From Calothrix membranacea FACHB-236 (lineage in GTDB: Bacteria; Cyanobacteriota; Cyanobacteriia; Cyanobacteriales; Nostocaceae): a DNA stretch of 64,000 nt. Under the pieces are notes generated by a model that did not search any database, was not told where the DNA came from, and saw only the letters and a list, made by a program, of their open reading frames with translations. This document shows positions 15,616 to 24,601 of the stretch, piece by piece. Each line of letters begins with the position of its first letter. Position 1 is the first letter of the stretch. Location: positions 47,941 through 111,940 of the forward strand of contig NZ_JACJPX010000019.1 in assembly GCF_014696315.1 (NCBI RefSeq). The letters are read 5' to 3'. A program made the position numbers and the translations under genes.

Positions 15616-17505
15616 ATGCTTCTACCATTAATACTCGCCTCGCTTTTTACCTTACCAAACTCCATCACCCTCGCCTTTTCTGATACACAAAAACACTGGG
15701 CTAATAATTGCGTTCAAGAACTAGGAGAAAGAAAATTAATTACAGGCTATCCAGATGGAAGCTTTCGCCCAGAAGCAACAGTCACACGCGCCGAAGCCGC
15801 AGTCTTAATGTTGAATGCTTTCCCCGATGCACCAATCAAACGTAGTACTACTACATTTAAAGATGTACCTGCTAATTATTGGGCAAACAAAGCAATTACT
15901 ACTGCTTATCAAAAAGGCTTTTTCTCTGGTTATCCAGGGGGAATTTTTCAACCTAACCAAGCAATTCCCCGCGCCCAAATTATCGGTGTTGTGGCTGGGG
16001 GTAAAAATTATAGTCCTGTATCTAACCCAGCCCAGACATTACAACAATATTTTGAGGATGCAGCACAAATTCCTAACTATGCCCAAAGTGCGATCGCATC
16101 CGCTACAGTAAATAGTATTGTCGTCAATTATCCCCAAGTCAAACAGCTAAAACCCCAGCAAAGCGCCACCAGAGGCGAAGTAGCAGCTTTGATGTGTCGG
16201 GCGTTAAATATCTACACTGTACCCCCACAATATATTGCTGGCGTAGAAGTCCAACCGCAAGAAGTTCGTCTTTTACCTGGAAAACTCGATACTATCCCTA
16301 CGTTTAATAGTAATAGTCCAGAGTTGGTAACTACTGAAGGAATTTTACTTTCTACCTTCCCCCCAGATAATAAACAAGCTCCAGAAGCACACCTTAATTA
16401 TCCCTTCCAAGGGAGATTTGATGTATTTGCCCATCATATCGTCAGGGCGGAAACTTCAGCCCAAAGCCGCACTGTTTACCAAGGAATTATTGTCCACAAT
16501 CCAGGGAATCAACCTGTCACACTGCAAGTATTACAAGCCGCCAGCTACCTTTCTAGTGAAGCACCATTTATTGCTTTACCGGATATGGTAGATAATTCCC
16601 AAAGTACAGTTTACGCTGGCCCTGGTAGCAGGACAATGAATGATGTACTACGGGGAATTAGACAGAGTAATTTTCCTGAAAAGCTGGTGATTGAACCAGG
16701 AAAAACGCAAATATTAGCGAATTTACCTATACCTGTACAGGCTCCCTCTTCTAATGGTCGCACAACGATGATGCGATTAGTGAGCGATCGCCCAATTTTT
16801 ATGGCAAACTTAGCTAAAAATAGCCCTACACCTCCCACTACCGCTGAATGGCAAAGGCTTTTAGATACAGGCAGTTTAGCAGGAAAACGCGACCCCATTC
16901 CTACCCCTCTCGACCCACCCAGAGAACCGACGGTATTTAGCCGCGTCGCTGGTGTCTCCCAAGGGACGCAATGGCAAGCTAATCTGACGGATAATGCTAA
17001 TGTGTCGCAGTTAACCATACCCCAACCGGGAAAAGCCTTTGCTTATCCTTTAGGTACTGTGCATTTAATCACTCTTAGCACAGGACAAATACAGAGTGCG
17101 TCAATGCTGAAACGCTATCCTGATACAGCATATTTTGCTCACAGTAACTATGGTGTAGAGTACAATCTGACTTTACCGTTAAGTAATAGTAGTAATCAAA
17201 GTCAGATAGTTACCGTATCAATGCATACACCTTTAAAGGATGAAGGGGGAACCGATAGACTACTATTTTTAAAGCCAAGGGTAGAACAGATATTTTTTCG
17301 CGGTACTGTGAGGGTGCGTTACACCGATGATAATGGCGAGGAAAAGACGCGCTATGTACATTTAGTACAACGTCGGGGACAAATGGGTGAACCTTTGGCG
17401 ACGTTGAAAATGTTAGCAGGAGAGAAGCGACAAGTACAGTTAGATTTTTTGTATCCTCCTGATTCTACGCCGCCGCAGGTGGTGACGGTGAGAACGGAGG
17501 GGTAA
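15616..17505 (+). CDS. SLH-domain DUF3370 protein, exported
   Basis: 629-residue envelope protein. The start has a signal-like hydrophobic stretch (LLPLILASLFTLP). Two or three S-layer homology repeats follow (DTQKHWANNCVQELGERKLI, GYPDGSFRPEATVTRAEAA; NYWANKAITTAYQKGF, GYPGGIFQPNQAIPRAQ; then a weaker one to about residue 190). The rest is a DUF3370 domain. SLH repeats bind the cell-wall or outer-envelope polymer, so the protein is likely anchored at the surface; DUF3370 function is unknown. It interrupts the dnd genes without obvious relation to them. The N-terminus is somewhat short for a signal peptide and the start could be upstream, but no better ATG is visible. Confidence 0.8.
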   Translation: MLLPLILASLFTLPNSITLAFSDTQKHWANNCVQELGERKLITGYPDGSFRPEATVTRAEAAVLMLNAFPDAPIKRSTTTFKDVPANYWANKAITTAYQKGFFSGYPGGIFQPNQAIPRAQIIGVVAGGKNYSPVSNPAQTLQQYFEDAAQIPNYAQSAIASATVNSIVVNYPQVKQLKPQQSATRGEVAALMCRALNIYTVPPQYIAGVEVQPQEVRLLPGKLDTIPTFNSNSPELVTTEGILLSTFPPDNKQAPEAHLNYPFQGRFDVFAHHIVRAETSAQSRTVYQGIIVHNPGNQPVTLQVLQAASYLSSEAPFIALPDMVDNSQSTVYAGPGSRTMNDVLRGIRQSNFPEKLVIEPGKTQILANLPIPVQAPSSNGRTTMMRLVSDRPIFMANLAKNSPTPPTTAEWQRLLDTGSLAGKRDPIPTPLDPPREPTVFSRVAGVSQGTQWQANLTDNANVSQLTIPQPGKAFAYPLGTVHLITLSTGQIQSASMLKRYPDTAYFAHSNYGVEYNLTLPLSNSSNQSQIVTVSMHTPLKDEGGTDRLLFLKPRVEQIFFRGTVRVRYTDDNGEEKTRYVHLVQRRGQMGEPLATLKMLAGEKRQVQLDFLYPPDSTPPQVVTVRTEG

Positions 17506-17584
17506 TGTCTCATGCAGAGACAACAGAGGCGCAGAGTTTTTTAGTTAGAGTTAAAACAGGTGGCTTTTGAGAGGGAATAAGTTT

Positions 17585-18142
17585 ATGGTTGCGAGTCCAG
17601 ACAGCAAGTATATGACTCCTCAAGAATATCTGGAATGGGAAGTACGTCAAGAAATTAAATACGAATATATTGATGGTGAAGTTTTCGCTATGACTGGGGG
17701 TACTCTTCCCCATACAACAATTGCTTTAAACTTAGCTTCAGCTTTAAAAAGTCACTTGCGCGGAAGTCCATGTCTTCCTTACATGGCGGATGCAAAAGTA
17801 GCTATTTCAGAAAATGGGCCTTTTCATTATCCCGATGTTGTGGTGAGTTGCGATGAAAGGGATAAACAAGCAATCCAATTTCTCCAGTATCCTTGTTTAA
17901 TTGTGGAAGTCCTTTCTCCAAGTACAGAAGCTTTCGACAGAGGTGCTAAATTTACGCGGTATCGTCGGATTGAAACTTTGCAAGAATATGTGCTGATTGA
18001 TGCTGAGAAAATTGGTGTAGATTGTTTTCGGTTAAATGATAGAGGAATTTGGGAGTTACATCCTTATGAAGCTGGGGATGAAGTTCATTTAACCAGCGTT
18101 GATTTCCGCTTTCCGATATCTTTGCTGTATGAGAACGTGTAA
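17585..18142 (+). CDS. Uma2 family endonuclease-like protein (DUF820)
   Basis: 185 residues from the ATG at 17585; an in-frame TTG at 17567 was not used. The family has a PD-(D/E)XK nuclease fold and is hugely expanded in cyanobacteria; functions are mostly unknown. The hallmark order is present: YEYIDGEVFAMTGGT, HTTIALNLASAL, YPDVVVSC (active-site Asp), CLIVEVLSPST (Glu), then RRIETLQEYVLID. It sits between the SLH protein and the Dnd-associated small protein, probably an unrelated passenger. Confidence 0.9.
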   Translation: MVASPDSKYMTPQEYLEWEVRQEIKYEYIDGEVFAMTGGTLPHTTIALNLASALKSHLRGSPCLPYMADAKVAISENGPFHYPDVVVSCDERDKQAIQFLQYPCLIVEVLSPSTEAFDRGAKFTRYRRIETLQEYVLIDAEKIGVDCFRLNDRGIWELHPYEAGDEVHLTSVDFRFPISLLYENV

Positions 18143-18259
18143 TTTCCTACGTAAGATTTTACGAACCACAGAGAAGGCGATCGCTTGGATGTGGCAATGA
18201 AGTAGTGCCATAGCTCTTTTGTTTCGGTTAAAATTGCCACAACGTAGTTATGCAAATCA

Positions 18260-18733
18260 ATGGCTGAAACTGGCAGAATCAGGGTTGCAAAAGATAAAGC
18301 TGAGTTAGTCAAAGCTTTAACATCCTCCGACGGAGAAACAGGGCCTTTTCAAACTTTTGCTGATGTAATTGTCTTTGCAGCTGCTTTAGGTGTCAAGCAT
18401 AAAAAGCGTGTTCCTTTGGGGGAAATTTCCAAAAGAGAACCTTCACCAATTAGGGTAGAATATTTCGCTTCGGTGGGAAATGATGTGGTGATTAAGTTAC
18501 TAGGAATCACCGAAACTCAGGACATTAATATTTTATCTGCCTATGAAGAAGAATATGAAACTCAACGCAATCATATTTTTGAAGAATATGCTAATGGTGG
18601 GCTAGAAATATTACAAAATGAATTGCGTGGCGCTGTAGATTATTCTGAGCGAATTTTATTATTTTTAAGTTATCAACGCATTCAGCAAGAAGAACAAGAA
18701 GAGGAATTTGATTTAAGCAAATTCCTTTCTTGA
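18260..18733 (+). CDS. Dnd-associated small protein (dnd_assoc_4-like)
   Basis: 157 residues. The first half (RIRVAKDKAELVKAL, GPFQTFADVIVFAAALG, KKRVPLGEISKREPSPIRVEYF) resembles the family annotated as DNA phosphorothioation-associated protein 4, found only beside dnd genes. The C-terminal part is acidic and helical, ending EEQEEEFDLSKFLS. No catalytic motif is seen. It may fill the structural place of DndE, which is absent, but its sequence does not look like DndE. It is convergent with the DGQHR gene at 18759, with 25 bp between the stops. Confidence 0.72.
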   Translation: MAETGRIRVAKDKAELVKALTSSDGETGPFQTFADVIVFAAALGVKHKKRVPLGEISKREPSPIRVEYFASVGNDVVIKLLGITETQDINILSAYEEEYETQRNHIFEEYANGGLEILQNELRGAVDYSERILLFLSYQRIQQEEQEEEFDLSKFLS

Positions 18734-18758
18734 TTTTTAAGACGATGAAAATAATAAA

Positions 18759-19949
18759 TTATATCCATCCCAGTCTAATTTGTACCATCTTAACTGCATC
18801 TGTTACAGCATTTACAGCAGTAGATAGCTTATAAGGCTTATCTATATTTTTCGGATTAGGGTCTATTCTAACTACATTATTGTGCCAAAGTTGATTTTCT
18901 CGTGACCAATCTAACTGTGCTAGTTCAGAAATTTTTTCTTCATTAAAATAATTGTTTTCTGGAGCATATATAGAATGTAATAAACGCCCTAAAACTTCCA
19001 GGCCAACACTTACACCTAAAATACAGTCTTCTTTAAATACACCTACTTCATCTACTGTGAGTTCTTCAACATTTGTATCAAAAATATACTCTGTGTTGCT
19101 GCATTCTGAGAAAAACTTATTCAGACAGATCACCAAAGCATCAGATGCTTGATAAACATCTAATTCTCGTAGCTGATGGCTGGGATCATTAGTAAAAATG
19201 CAACTGACAAACCTAGCTATAAAGTTAGTTGTATAAATTAGCTTTTGTTTGGTAGCAGGGGTTGATTTAATCTTCTCTGTTTTACCCTGAAACATTGGTA
19301 CTCTTTTGATTAATTCCTTAGTAATACCAACTCGACCAGAAAATTCACCAAATGATAATAATAAAGATTTATCTAGTTGTTTGGTTTGAGCCATATCTCG
19401 GAAATCTGTCTGACACTGATGGAAATCGCCTTCCAAAACCAGAGTAATAGCAAAATCGTCATCACTAATTAAGTTACTGTCAGCACTTTCTATTAATTCG
19501 TGAATTGCACGTTTACGATGTTGTCCATCAGTGATATCCAACTTAACACTACGACGAATGACTACTAAGCAAATTCCTCTTCCCAATTCCAGAATTGTTA
19601 TATCTTTTGGCGCTACATTTGCTGTTAACGTCCCGACAATCCAAGGTTTGTCTTTACGAGCACGTTCAACAATATATTGTTTGATCTCATCAGCATGACC
19701 TTTGACTTCTGGGCGATTTTTACCAGAATCAGGATCGTTACCAGTAGATGGTTTGGCTTGAAGAAGACCTGAAAAGTCGCTTGCTGGTACATTAATTTGC
19801 AGCATGGTACGCTTTCCTTGTCTAAAAACTAATCCTGGGTAGCACCGTTCGCGATGATATTGTGAAAAGAATGGCTCAATAAATGCACTAAACTGGGCTT
19901 TCACTTCAGGAGGAATGCTATTGTTAATATCCTCATTTATTTGAGCCAT
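18759..19949 (-). CDS. DGQHR-domain protein, short DndB-like paralogue
   Basis: 396 residues with the DGQHRKRAI motif near residue 137, preceded by VIRRSVKLDIT. The DGQHR motif defines the DndB family; DndB is a transcriptional regulator of dnd clusters that binds upstream DNA. The order of the N-terminal half (ILELGRGICLVVIRRSVKLD, then FRDMAQTKQLDKSLLLSF) fits that family, but the protein is much shorter and diverged from its neighbour at 20058. Both genes are leftward and 108 bp apart. A second regulator, a partner subunit or a DNA-sensing variant are all possible. Confidence 0.78.
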   Translation of the reverse strand: MAQINEDINNSIPPEVKAQFSAFIEPFFSQYHRERCYPGLVFRQGKRTMLQINVPASDFSGLLQAKPSTGNDPDSGKNRPEVKGHADEIKQYIVERARKDKPWIVGTLTANVAPKDITILELGRGICLVVIRRSVKLDITDGQHRKRAIHELIESADSNLISDDDFAITLVLEGDFHQCQTDFRDMAQTKQLDKSLLLSFGEFSGRVGITKELIKRVPMFQGKTEKIKSTPATKQKLIYTTNFIARFVSCIFTNDPSHQLRELDVYQASDALVICLNKFFSECSNTEYIFDTNVEELTVDEVGVFKEDCILGVSVGLEVLGRLLHSIYAPENNYFNEEKISELAQLDWSRENQLWHNNVVRIDPNPKNIDKPYKLSTAVNAVTDAVKMVQIRLGWI

Positions 19950-20057
19950 ATAAACTACCTATACAAATTAGTAGATGTTAGCAGATATCATATGCAACAC
20001 TTGTATGTTGTAGCATCGGTAAAAACCACATTGAAAATCTATTGCTAAGTCTGCTAT

Positions 20058-21656
20058 TTATAAAATTGGTGGAAGTCCTACCGCTTTAGGTTCAACAAAA
20101 TTACCATCAAAACCGATTGTTTTATCTTCCACAGTTCTCGCATCAGCTAAAGCTTTGCGAAGTTCTGCACGTTCCATCTGATCCTGTATTCCACCAAGTA
20201 TATATATTAGTAACTTCGCTGCTAATTCTCGACCTGCGACTTGTACCCGCTTTTTATTAGGGTCATATAAAACACCATACCAAAGCGATTGGGGATACTC
20301 CATTCCACTAAAACCGCCTTGTTGGTCAAACTTCCGCAATTTCTTAAAAATATCTGCCAATGCAAAACCTTTTTTAAATACTAAAATTCCTAAAGCTTGG
20401 GCTAATGCTACTTGACCTACAGGACGGAAAAGCATATTTCCTTCCCCTCCATCTTTTTCAAAGCTGAAGCGTCTTAAAGCGGGTGTATCTTCATCATCCA
20501 GAAGTTTGTAACTGGGAAGGGCTGCTAAATTATCAAATAGCTTTTCAAATTCTTTAATTCCCTCCTCAATATCATCATCTTCGGGTCGCATGGGAATTAA
20601 ACCTTTTTCTAAAGGTTTCCAATGAGGGAATTTTTGTCCTAAATATCTCTCTGACATATCTTGAATAGCTTGCAAAGTTGTTAAAACTGTAGAATTTGCT
20701 GCAACTGTTGCACTATTCCAATTAACGCGAGGTTTGCGTTCTGGCTGCTGTGCTAAAAGCGGATGATTTGTCGCAATTTTCCGCGCTACAATTGCAAAAC
20801 CATCATCTTCATTTAACTGTGCTAACTGACCTTTAGTTAAAGGTGCAGCCATTAAATTGACATGAACAAAAATTGACCTCACTCTGCGTCTTGCTTGGGT
20901 GCGAGTTTCTCCAGAAGCAACCGCACAAATAAATTCAATACCGATTTTTTCTTTGGGTAAGCTTTGTAAATAAGCAGGGTCTACTTGATATTGCTCTACT
21001 AAATCATCTATTTTAATGAAACTATCATCAGCGGTTTTATCTTTTTTGTAACGCTGAAGTTTCCCAGTTTTAATTAACTCCATTAAACCTTGTACACCCA
21101 TCAATCGGTGTTGACCATCTAAGGCATAAATGGTAACATCATCTTCGGAAATATTCAGTAAACCTACTTTACCGTCTTTATCCAGAGGCGTAAAATCGGT
21201 GGTCGATTTAGTTGCTTTTCCTTCACTGTTCCATTCAGCAGCTTTGGGATTATCCACCCAAGATTGATTAATTACTACCAGTACTGGCGGAAACTTATGA
21301 TTTCTTCTCGCTGCTAAATACTGGACTAACGGTGCTTGACGTGACCAATCAAGGGGACGCTGCTGAATTTCATCAATACTATCTGCGTCAATTTCGATGT
21401 TGTCTGTGTCGGAATTGTACTTATTCTGAAACAGAGGTAAACCAGAAGCGAAATGAACCCGACCTGCGAACCATTCCAGGGTGACAGAACCCACATAAGC
21501 TTCCGTTCCACCCATCTCGGTTTTCTGGACGAGAATCTGATCCTTTTTACCTAGAAACTTGTCTAAGAGTAAAGCAAGTACCTGTTTATCCTTAGTTTCC
21601 CGTTCTTGGTATTCTTTAGCGATGTCAGCAGTTGGATCGGATTTACTGTCTTTCAT
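20058..21656 (-). CDS. dndB: DNA sulfur modification protein DndB (long DGQHR protein)
   Basis: 532 residues with the motif IYALDGQHRLMGVQGLMELI near residue 180. A preceding core VLVVINQSWVDNP and a later FVHVNLMAAPLTKGQLAQL complete the ParB-like DGQHR fold. DndB is known as a repressor of dnd genes that responds to DNA sulfur status. It is divergent from dndC (217 bp between starts), an ideal place for it to control both directions. It is longer than the common ~360-residue DndB, with extra C-terminal sequence (LRKALADARTVEDKT) of unknown role. Confidence 0.85.
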   Translation of the reverse strand: MKDSKSDPTADIAKEYQERETKDKQVLALLLDKFLGKKDQILVQKTEMGGTEAYVGSVTLEWFAGRVHFASGLPLFQNKYNSDTDNIEIDADSIDEIQQRPLDWSRQAPLVQYLAARRNHKFPPVLVVINQSWVDNPKAAEWNSEGKATKSTTDFTPLDKDGKVGLLNISEDDVTIYALDGQHRLMGVQGLMELIKTGKLQRYKKDKTADDSFIKIDDLVEQYQVDPAYLQSLPKEKIGIEFICAVASGETRTQARRRVRSIFVHVNLMAAPLTKGQLAQLNEDDGFAIVARKIATNHPLLAQQPERKPRVNWNSATVAANSTVLTTLQAIQDMSERYLGQKFPHWKPLEKGLIPMRPEDDDIEEGIKEFEKLFDNLAALPSYKLLDDEDTPALRRFSFEKDGGEGNMLFRPVGQVALAQALGILVFKKGFALADIFKKLRKFDQQGGFSGMEYPQSLWYGVLYDPNKKRVQVAGRELAAKLLIYILGGIQDQMERAELRKALADARTVEDKTIGFDGNFVEPKAVGLPPIL

Positions 21657-21873
21657 GTTAATTTTTAAAATCTAGATGATGTAAGGTAGTTGAATCGTGG
21701 AAAAAGTTCGCTAATAATAGTACAGTTTTTAAAAACATTTGGGAAACCAATATTTTCCCTTGGTGTTCTGTTCCTGCTGTGTCTGCGTCAGGATAAGGGT
21801 AAGCGAGTTTTAATTGTTTCAGCGCGAATGGGTTCACCCAGATCGCCAGATGAGTTTCTAGAGGTAGGGATAA

Positions 21874-23583
21874 ATGACTACAGCACAACAACCAGAAAAT
21901 AAAGGTCAGAGATCGCGTACTGTAGCAGATTTAGTGGAGGATATCCAAGCTCTCACCACTGAAATTCAAGATTTGTATTGTTTAGATGAAATCCCCTGGG
22001 TTGTAGGTTATTCCGGGGGTAAAGATAGCACTGCTACATTACAGTTAGTTTGGAATGCGATCGCAGGATTACCACCAGAAAAACGTAAGAAAAGGATATA
22101 TGTCATCACCACAGACACATTGGTAGAGAATCCGATTGTTGCTGCTTGGGTACGGAATTCCATAAAACAAATGAAATTGGAAGCACAAGCGCAAAATTTA
22201 CCCTTTGAACCCCATCTTTTACAACCAGAAGCGAAAGAAACTTTTTGGGTCGGTTTAATTGGTAAAGGTTATCCAGCACCCAGAGGAAAATTCCGGTGGT
22301 GTACAGAACGGCTGAAAATTAATCCTTCCAATCGCTTTATTCGCGATGTTATCCGCTCTAGTGGGGAAGCGATCGTAGTTTTAGGAACTCGCAAAGCTGA
22401 AAGCACAAAACGTGCAAACAGAATGAAGAAATTAGAAGCTTTTCGGGTACGCGATCGCCTCAGTCCTAACATGAATTTACCAAACTCTCTCGTTTACAGT
22501 CCCATTGAAGACTGGGAAAATGACGAAGTTTGGATATATTTAATGCAATGGGAAAATCCTTGGCGATACAGCAATAAAGATTTATTTGCTATGTATCGCG
22601 GTGCTTCTGCTGATAATGAATGTCCCTTAGTTGTTGATACTACTACACCCAGCTGTGGTAGCTCGCGTTTTGGATGTTGGGTTTGCACTCTCGTGAGTCA
22701 AGATAAATCTTTAGCCGCAATGATTCAAAATGACGAAGAAAAAGAGTGGATGCAACCTTTACTCGATTTTCGTAAAGAATTAGATTTAGAAGAGAACCGG
22801 AACCGACGGGATTTCCGACGCAGAAATGGTGATGTCCAACTTTATGAACGTAACCTAGATGGTGAAACATCAGTTGAACCAATTCCAGGGCCATATATAA
22901 AAGAAGCACGGGAAGACTGGCTGAGAAAACTACTAACAGTACAATCACAAATTCGCCGCACAGCGCCAGAAAATATGCGCGATATCACTTTAATTACACT
23001 GGAAGAAATGAGTGAAATTCGGCGGATTTGGCTAGAAGAAAGGCACGAATTTGATGATAGTTTACCCCGCATTTATCATGAAGTAACTGGTGAAGTCTTC
23101 CACGATCCTCGTCCTGGGGCTGATAATAGTTTACTTGGTAGTGATGAATGGGAAGTATTAGAAGAAATCTGTGCAGATGACGCTATGCACTTAGAACTGA
23201 TGGCGAAATTGTTAGACACAGAACGCCAGTTTCGCAAGATGGTGCGGCGGGTAGGGATATACGATAGTTTAGAGAAATGTTTTAATACTAGTTCCCGTTC
23301 TAAAGAAGAAGCTGTTAAAAATGCTCATCTCAAGCGTGATTTGAAAACAGCAATTGACCAAGGTGATGTAGAAAAGGTCAAGCAGCTAACTTTAGGAGAT
23401 TTTGCAGTTCCAGCAGAACCAGTGGGAGTAAGTACTGCTACTTTGGAAGTAATTGTGGAACAAGAGGAAGTATCTACAGAAAAAACAGAAGTTACCAGTG
23501 ATTTATCTTCTGACAAATCAAGTGATTGGGGAAAAATGAAATTTCAAAATAAGGAAAAAAAGTCTAAAAGGAGTTCTAAATAA
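21874..23583 (+). CDS. dndC: DNA phosphorothioation sulfurtransferase DndC
   Basis: PP-loop ATPase with an iron-sulfur cluster that activates the DNA backbone and transfers sulfur; the central enzyme of the pathway. 569 residues. The PP-loop SGGKDSTATLQL lies at residues 47-58. Four cysteines in the usual pattern (C250, C261, C268, C271; ECPLVVDTTTPSCGSSRFGCWVC) are the likely 4Fe-4S ligands. The last ~60 residues are Lys/Glu/Ser rich and probably flexible. Sulfur would have to come from a general cysteine desulfurase because no DndA gene is present here. The PD-(D/E)XK gene follows after 119 bp on the same strand. Confidence 0.94.
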   Translation: MTTAQQPENKGQRSRTVADLVEDIQALTTEIQDLYCLDEIPWVVGYSGGKDSTATLQLVWNAIAGLPPEKRKKRIYVITTDTLVENPIVAAWVRNSIKQMKLEAQAQNLPFEPHLLQPEAKETFWVGLIGKGYPAPRGKFRWCTERLKINPSNRFIRDVIRSSGEAIVVLGTRKAESTKRANRMKKLEAFRVRDRLSPNMNLPNSLVYSPIEDWENDEVWIYLMQWENPWRYSNKDLFAMYRGASADNECPLVVDTTTPSCGSSRFGCWVCTLVSQDKSLAAMIQNDEEKEWMQPLLDFRKELDLEENRNRRDFRRRNGDVQLYERNLDGETSVEPIPGPYIKEAREDWLRKLLTVQSQIRRTAPENMRDITLITLEEMSEIRRIWLEERHEFDDSLPRIYHEVTGEVFHDPRPGADNSLLGSDEWEVLEEICADDAMHLELMAKLLDTERQFRKMVRRVGIYDSLEKCFNTSSRSKEEAVKNAHLKRDLKTAIDQGDVEKVKQLTLGDFAVPAEPVGVSTATLEVIVEQEEVSTEKTEVTSDLSSDKSSDWGKMKFQNKEKKSKRSSK

Positions 23584-23702
23584 ACATAACTAGTAGCGCA
23601 TGGCAGAATCCAAAATTCAACATGAAGATAGTGATTTATCTACGCCATGCTGTACTAATATAACAATTCTGATGCCCATTACCATTTCCCCCATAGCAGC
23701 TA

Positions 23703-24398
23703 ATGCCATTTGATATTCAACTGCTACCAAAAATTGATGCCAAATCTCTGCGAGAATATGGCAAACAATATTATGTAGATGCTCAAGGAAATCGTTTACC
23801 TAGCGTCACCACAATACTTAATGCTACAAAAACTCAAGCAGATCGTGATAGGTTATTAAACTGGAAAGCGCGTGTGGGTACAGAAGAAGCCAGTCGCATT
23901 ACCACTGCTGCTAGTCGTCGGGGAACGAAAACACACAAGCAAATTGAACGCTATCTATTGGGGGAAAATCCTGTTTGTTCGGAAGCTAGTCTTCCTTATT
24001 GGGAAAGTATCAAGCCTGTTTTAGCAGAAATCAATACAATTAGGCTCGTGGAAGGTTCAGTTTTTCACTATGATTTGAAGTATTCTGGCAAGGTAGATTG
24101 TATTGCTAGCTATCAAGGAATACCCTGTGTTTGTGAGTGGAAAACTGCTGATCAACCTAAAGGTTCAATTGAGCGTTTATATGAATATCCTCTGCAATTA
24201 GCAGCATACATAGGAGCAGCTAATAAATATTATGGTGATTTTGGGATTGAGATAAATCATGCGCTGTTGGTTGTGGCGATTCCTGAGATGGCGGCAGAAG
24301 TTTTTTGGTTGGAATCAGATACAATTAAATATTATTGGGAACAATGGGAAGCTAGAGTTGCTGAGTATTGGCAGCGTCAAAAATATTGGTCTTCTTGA
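23703..24398 (+). CDS. PD-(D/E)XK exonuclease-like protein
   Basis: 231 residues. The core GKVDCIASYQGIPCVCEWKTA gives the Asp-X(n)-Glu-X-Lys active site (D in GKVDCI, E and K in CEWKTA). A helix with TAASRRGTKTHKQIERYLLG and the C-terminal YPLQLAAYIGAANKYYG, a QxxxY-type motif, match the RecB/MGME1/Cas4-like nucleases. These cut or trim DNA ends, usually in repair or defence. It follows dndC closely and may supply the nuclease that the Dnd-linked helicase lacks; this is inference from position. Confidence 0.8.
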   Translation: MPFDIQLLPKIDAKSLREYGKQYYVDAQGNRLPSVTTILNATKTQADRDRLLNWKARVGTEEASRITTAASRRGTKTHKQIERYLLGENPVCSEASLPYWESIKPVLAEINTIRLVEGSVFHYDLKYSGKVDCIASYQGIPCVCEWKTADQPKGSIERLYEYPLQLAAYIGAANKYYGDFGIEINHALLVVAIPEMAAEVFWLESDTIKYYWEQWEARVAEYWQRQKYWSS

Positions 24399-24461
24399 TA
24401 AGAAATGCTGAATCCTATTGGTTGATGGTGCGTTGCGCTACGCGACAACACACCCTACATT

Positions 24462-24587
24462 CAATACTGCTCGGTTAAGGATTTTTAACGCGGAATTTAG
24501 TTTGGGGAAAAGGTGAAAGGGGAAGGGTTAAAGGTTTTTTCTTGCCCCTTTTCCCCTTCCCCTTTTGCCCTTAACCGACAAGTATTG
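24462..24587. mobile_element. 126-bp MITE, copy 1, with 10-bp target duplication
   Basis: The ends are CAATACTGCTCGGTTAAGG and, on the other strand, CAATACTTGTCGGTTAAGG (17 of 19 match). Flanks are identical 10-bp repeats accctacatt at 24452-24461 and 24588-24597. The inside is a G-rich then C-rich, hairpin-like stretch with no coding capacity. An inverted copy of the same length lies at 34975-35100. Confidence 0.88.
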
Positions 24588-24601
24588 ACCCTACATTTAC
24601 T

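Noticed and set aside
18260..18733. Calling the small Dnd protein DndE
   Set aside because: Longer than DndE and without its sequence motifs; matches the dnd-associated family better.
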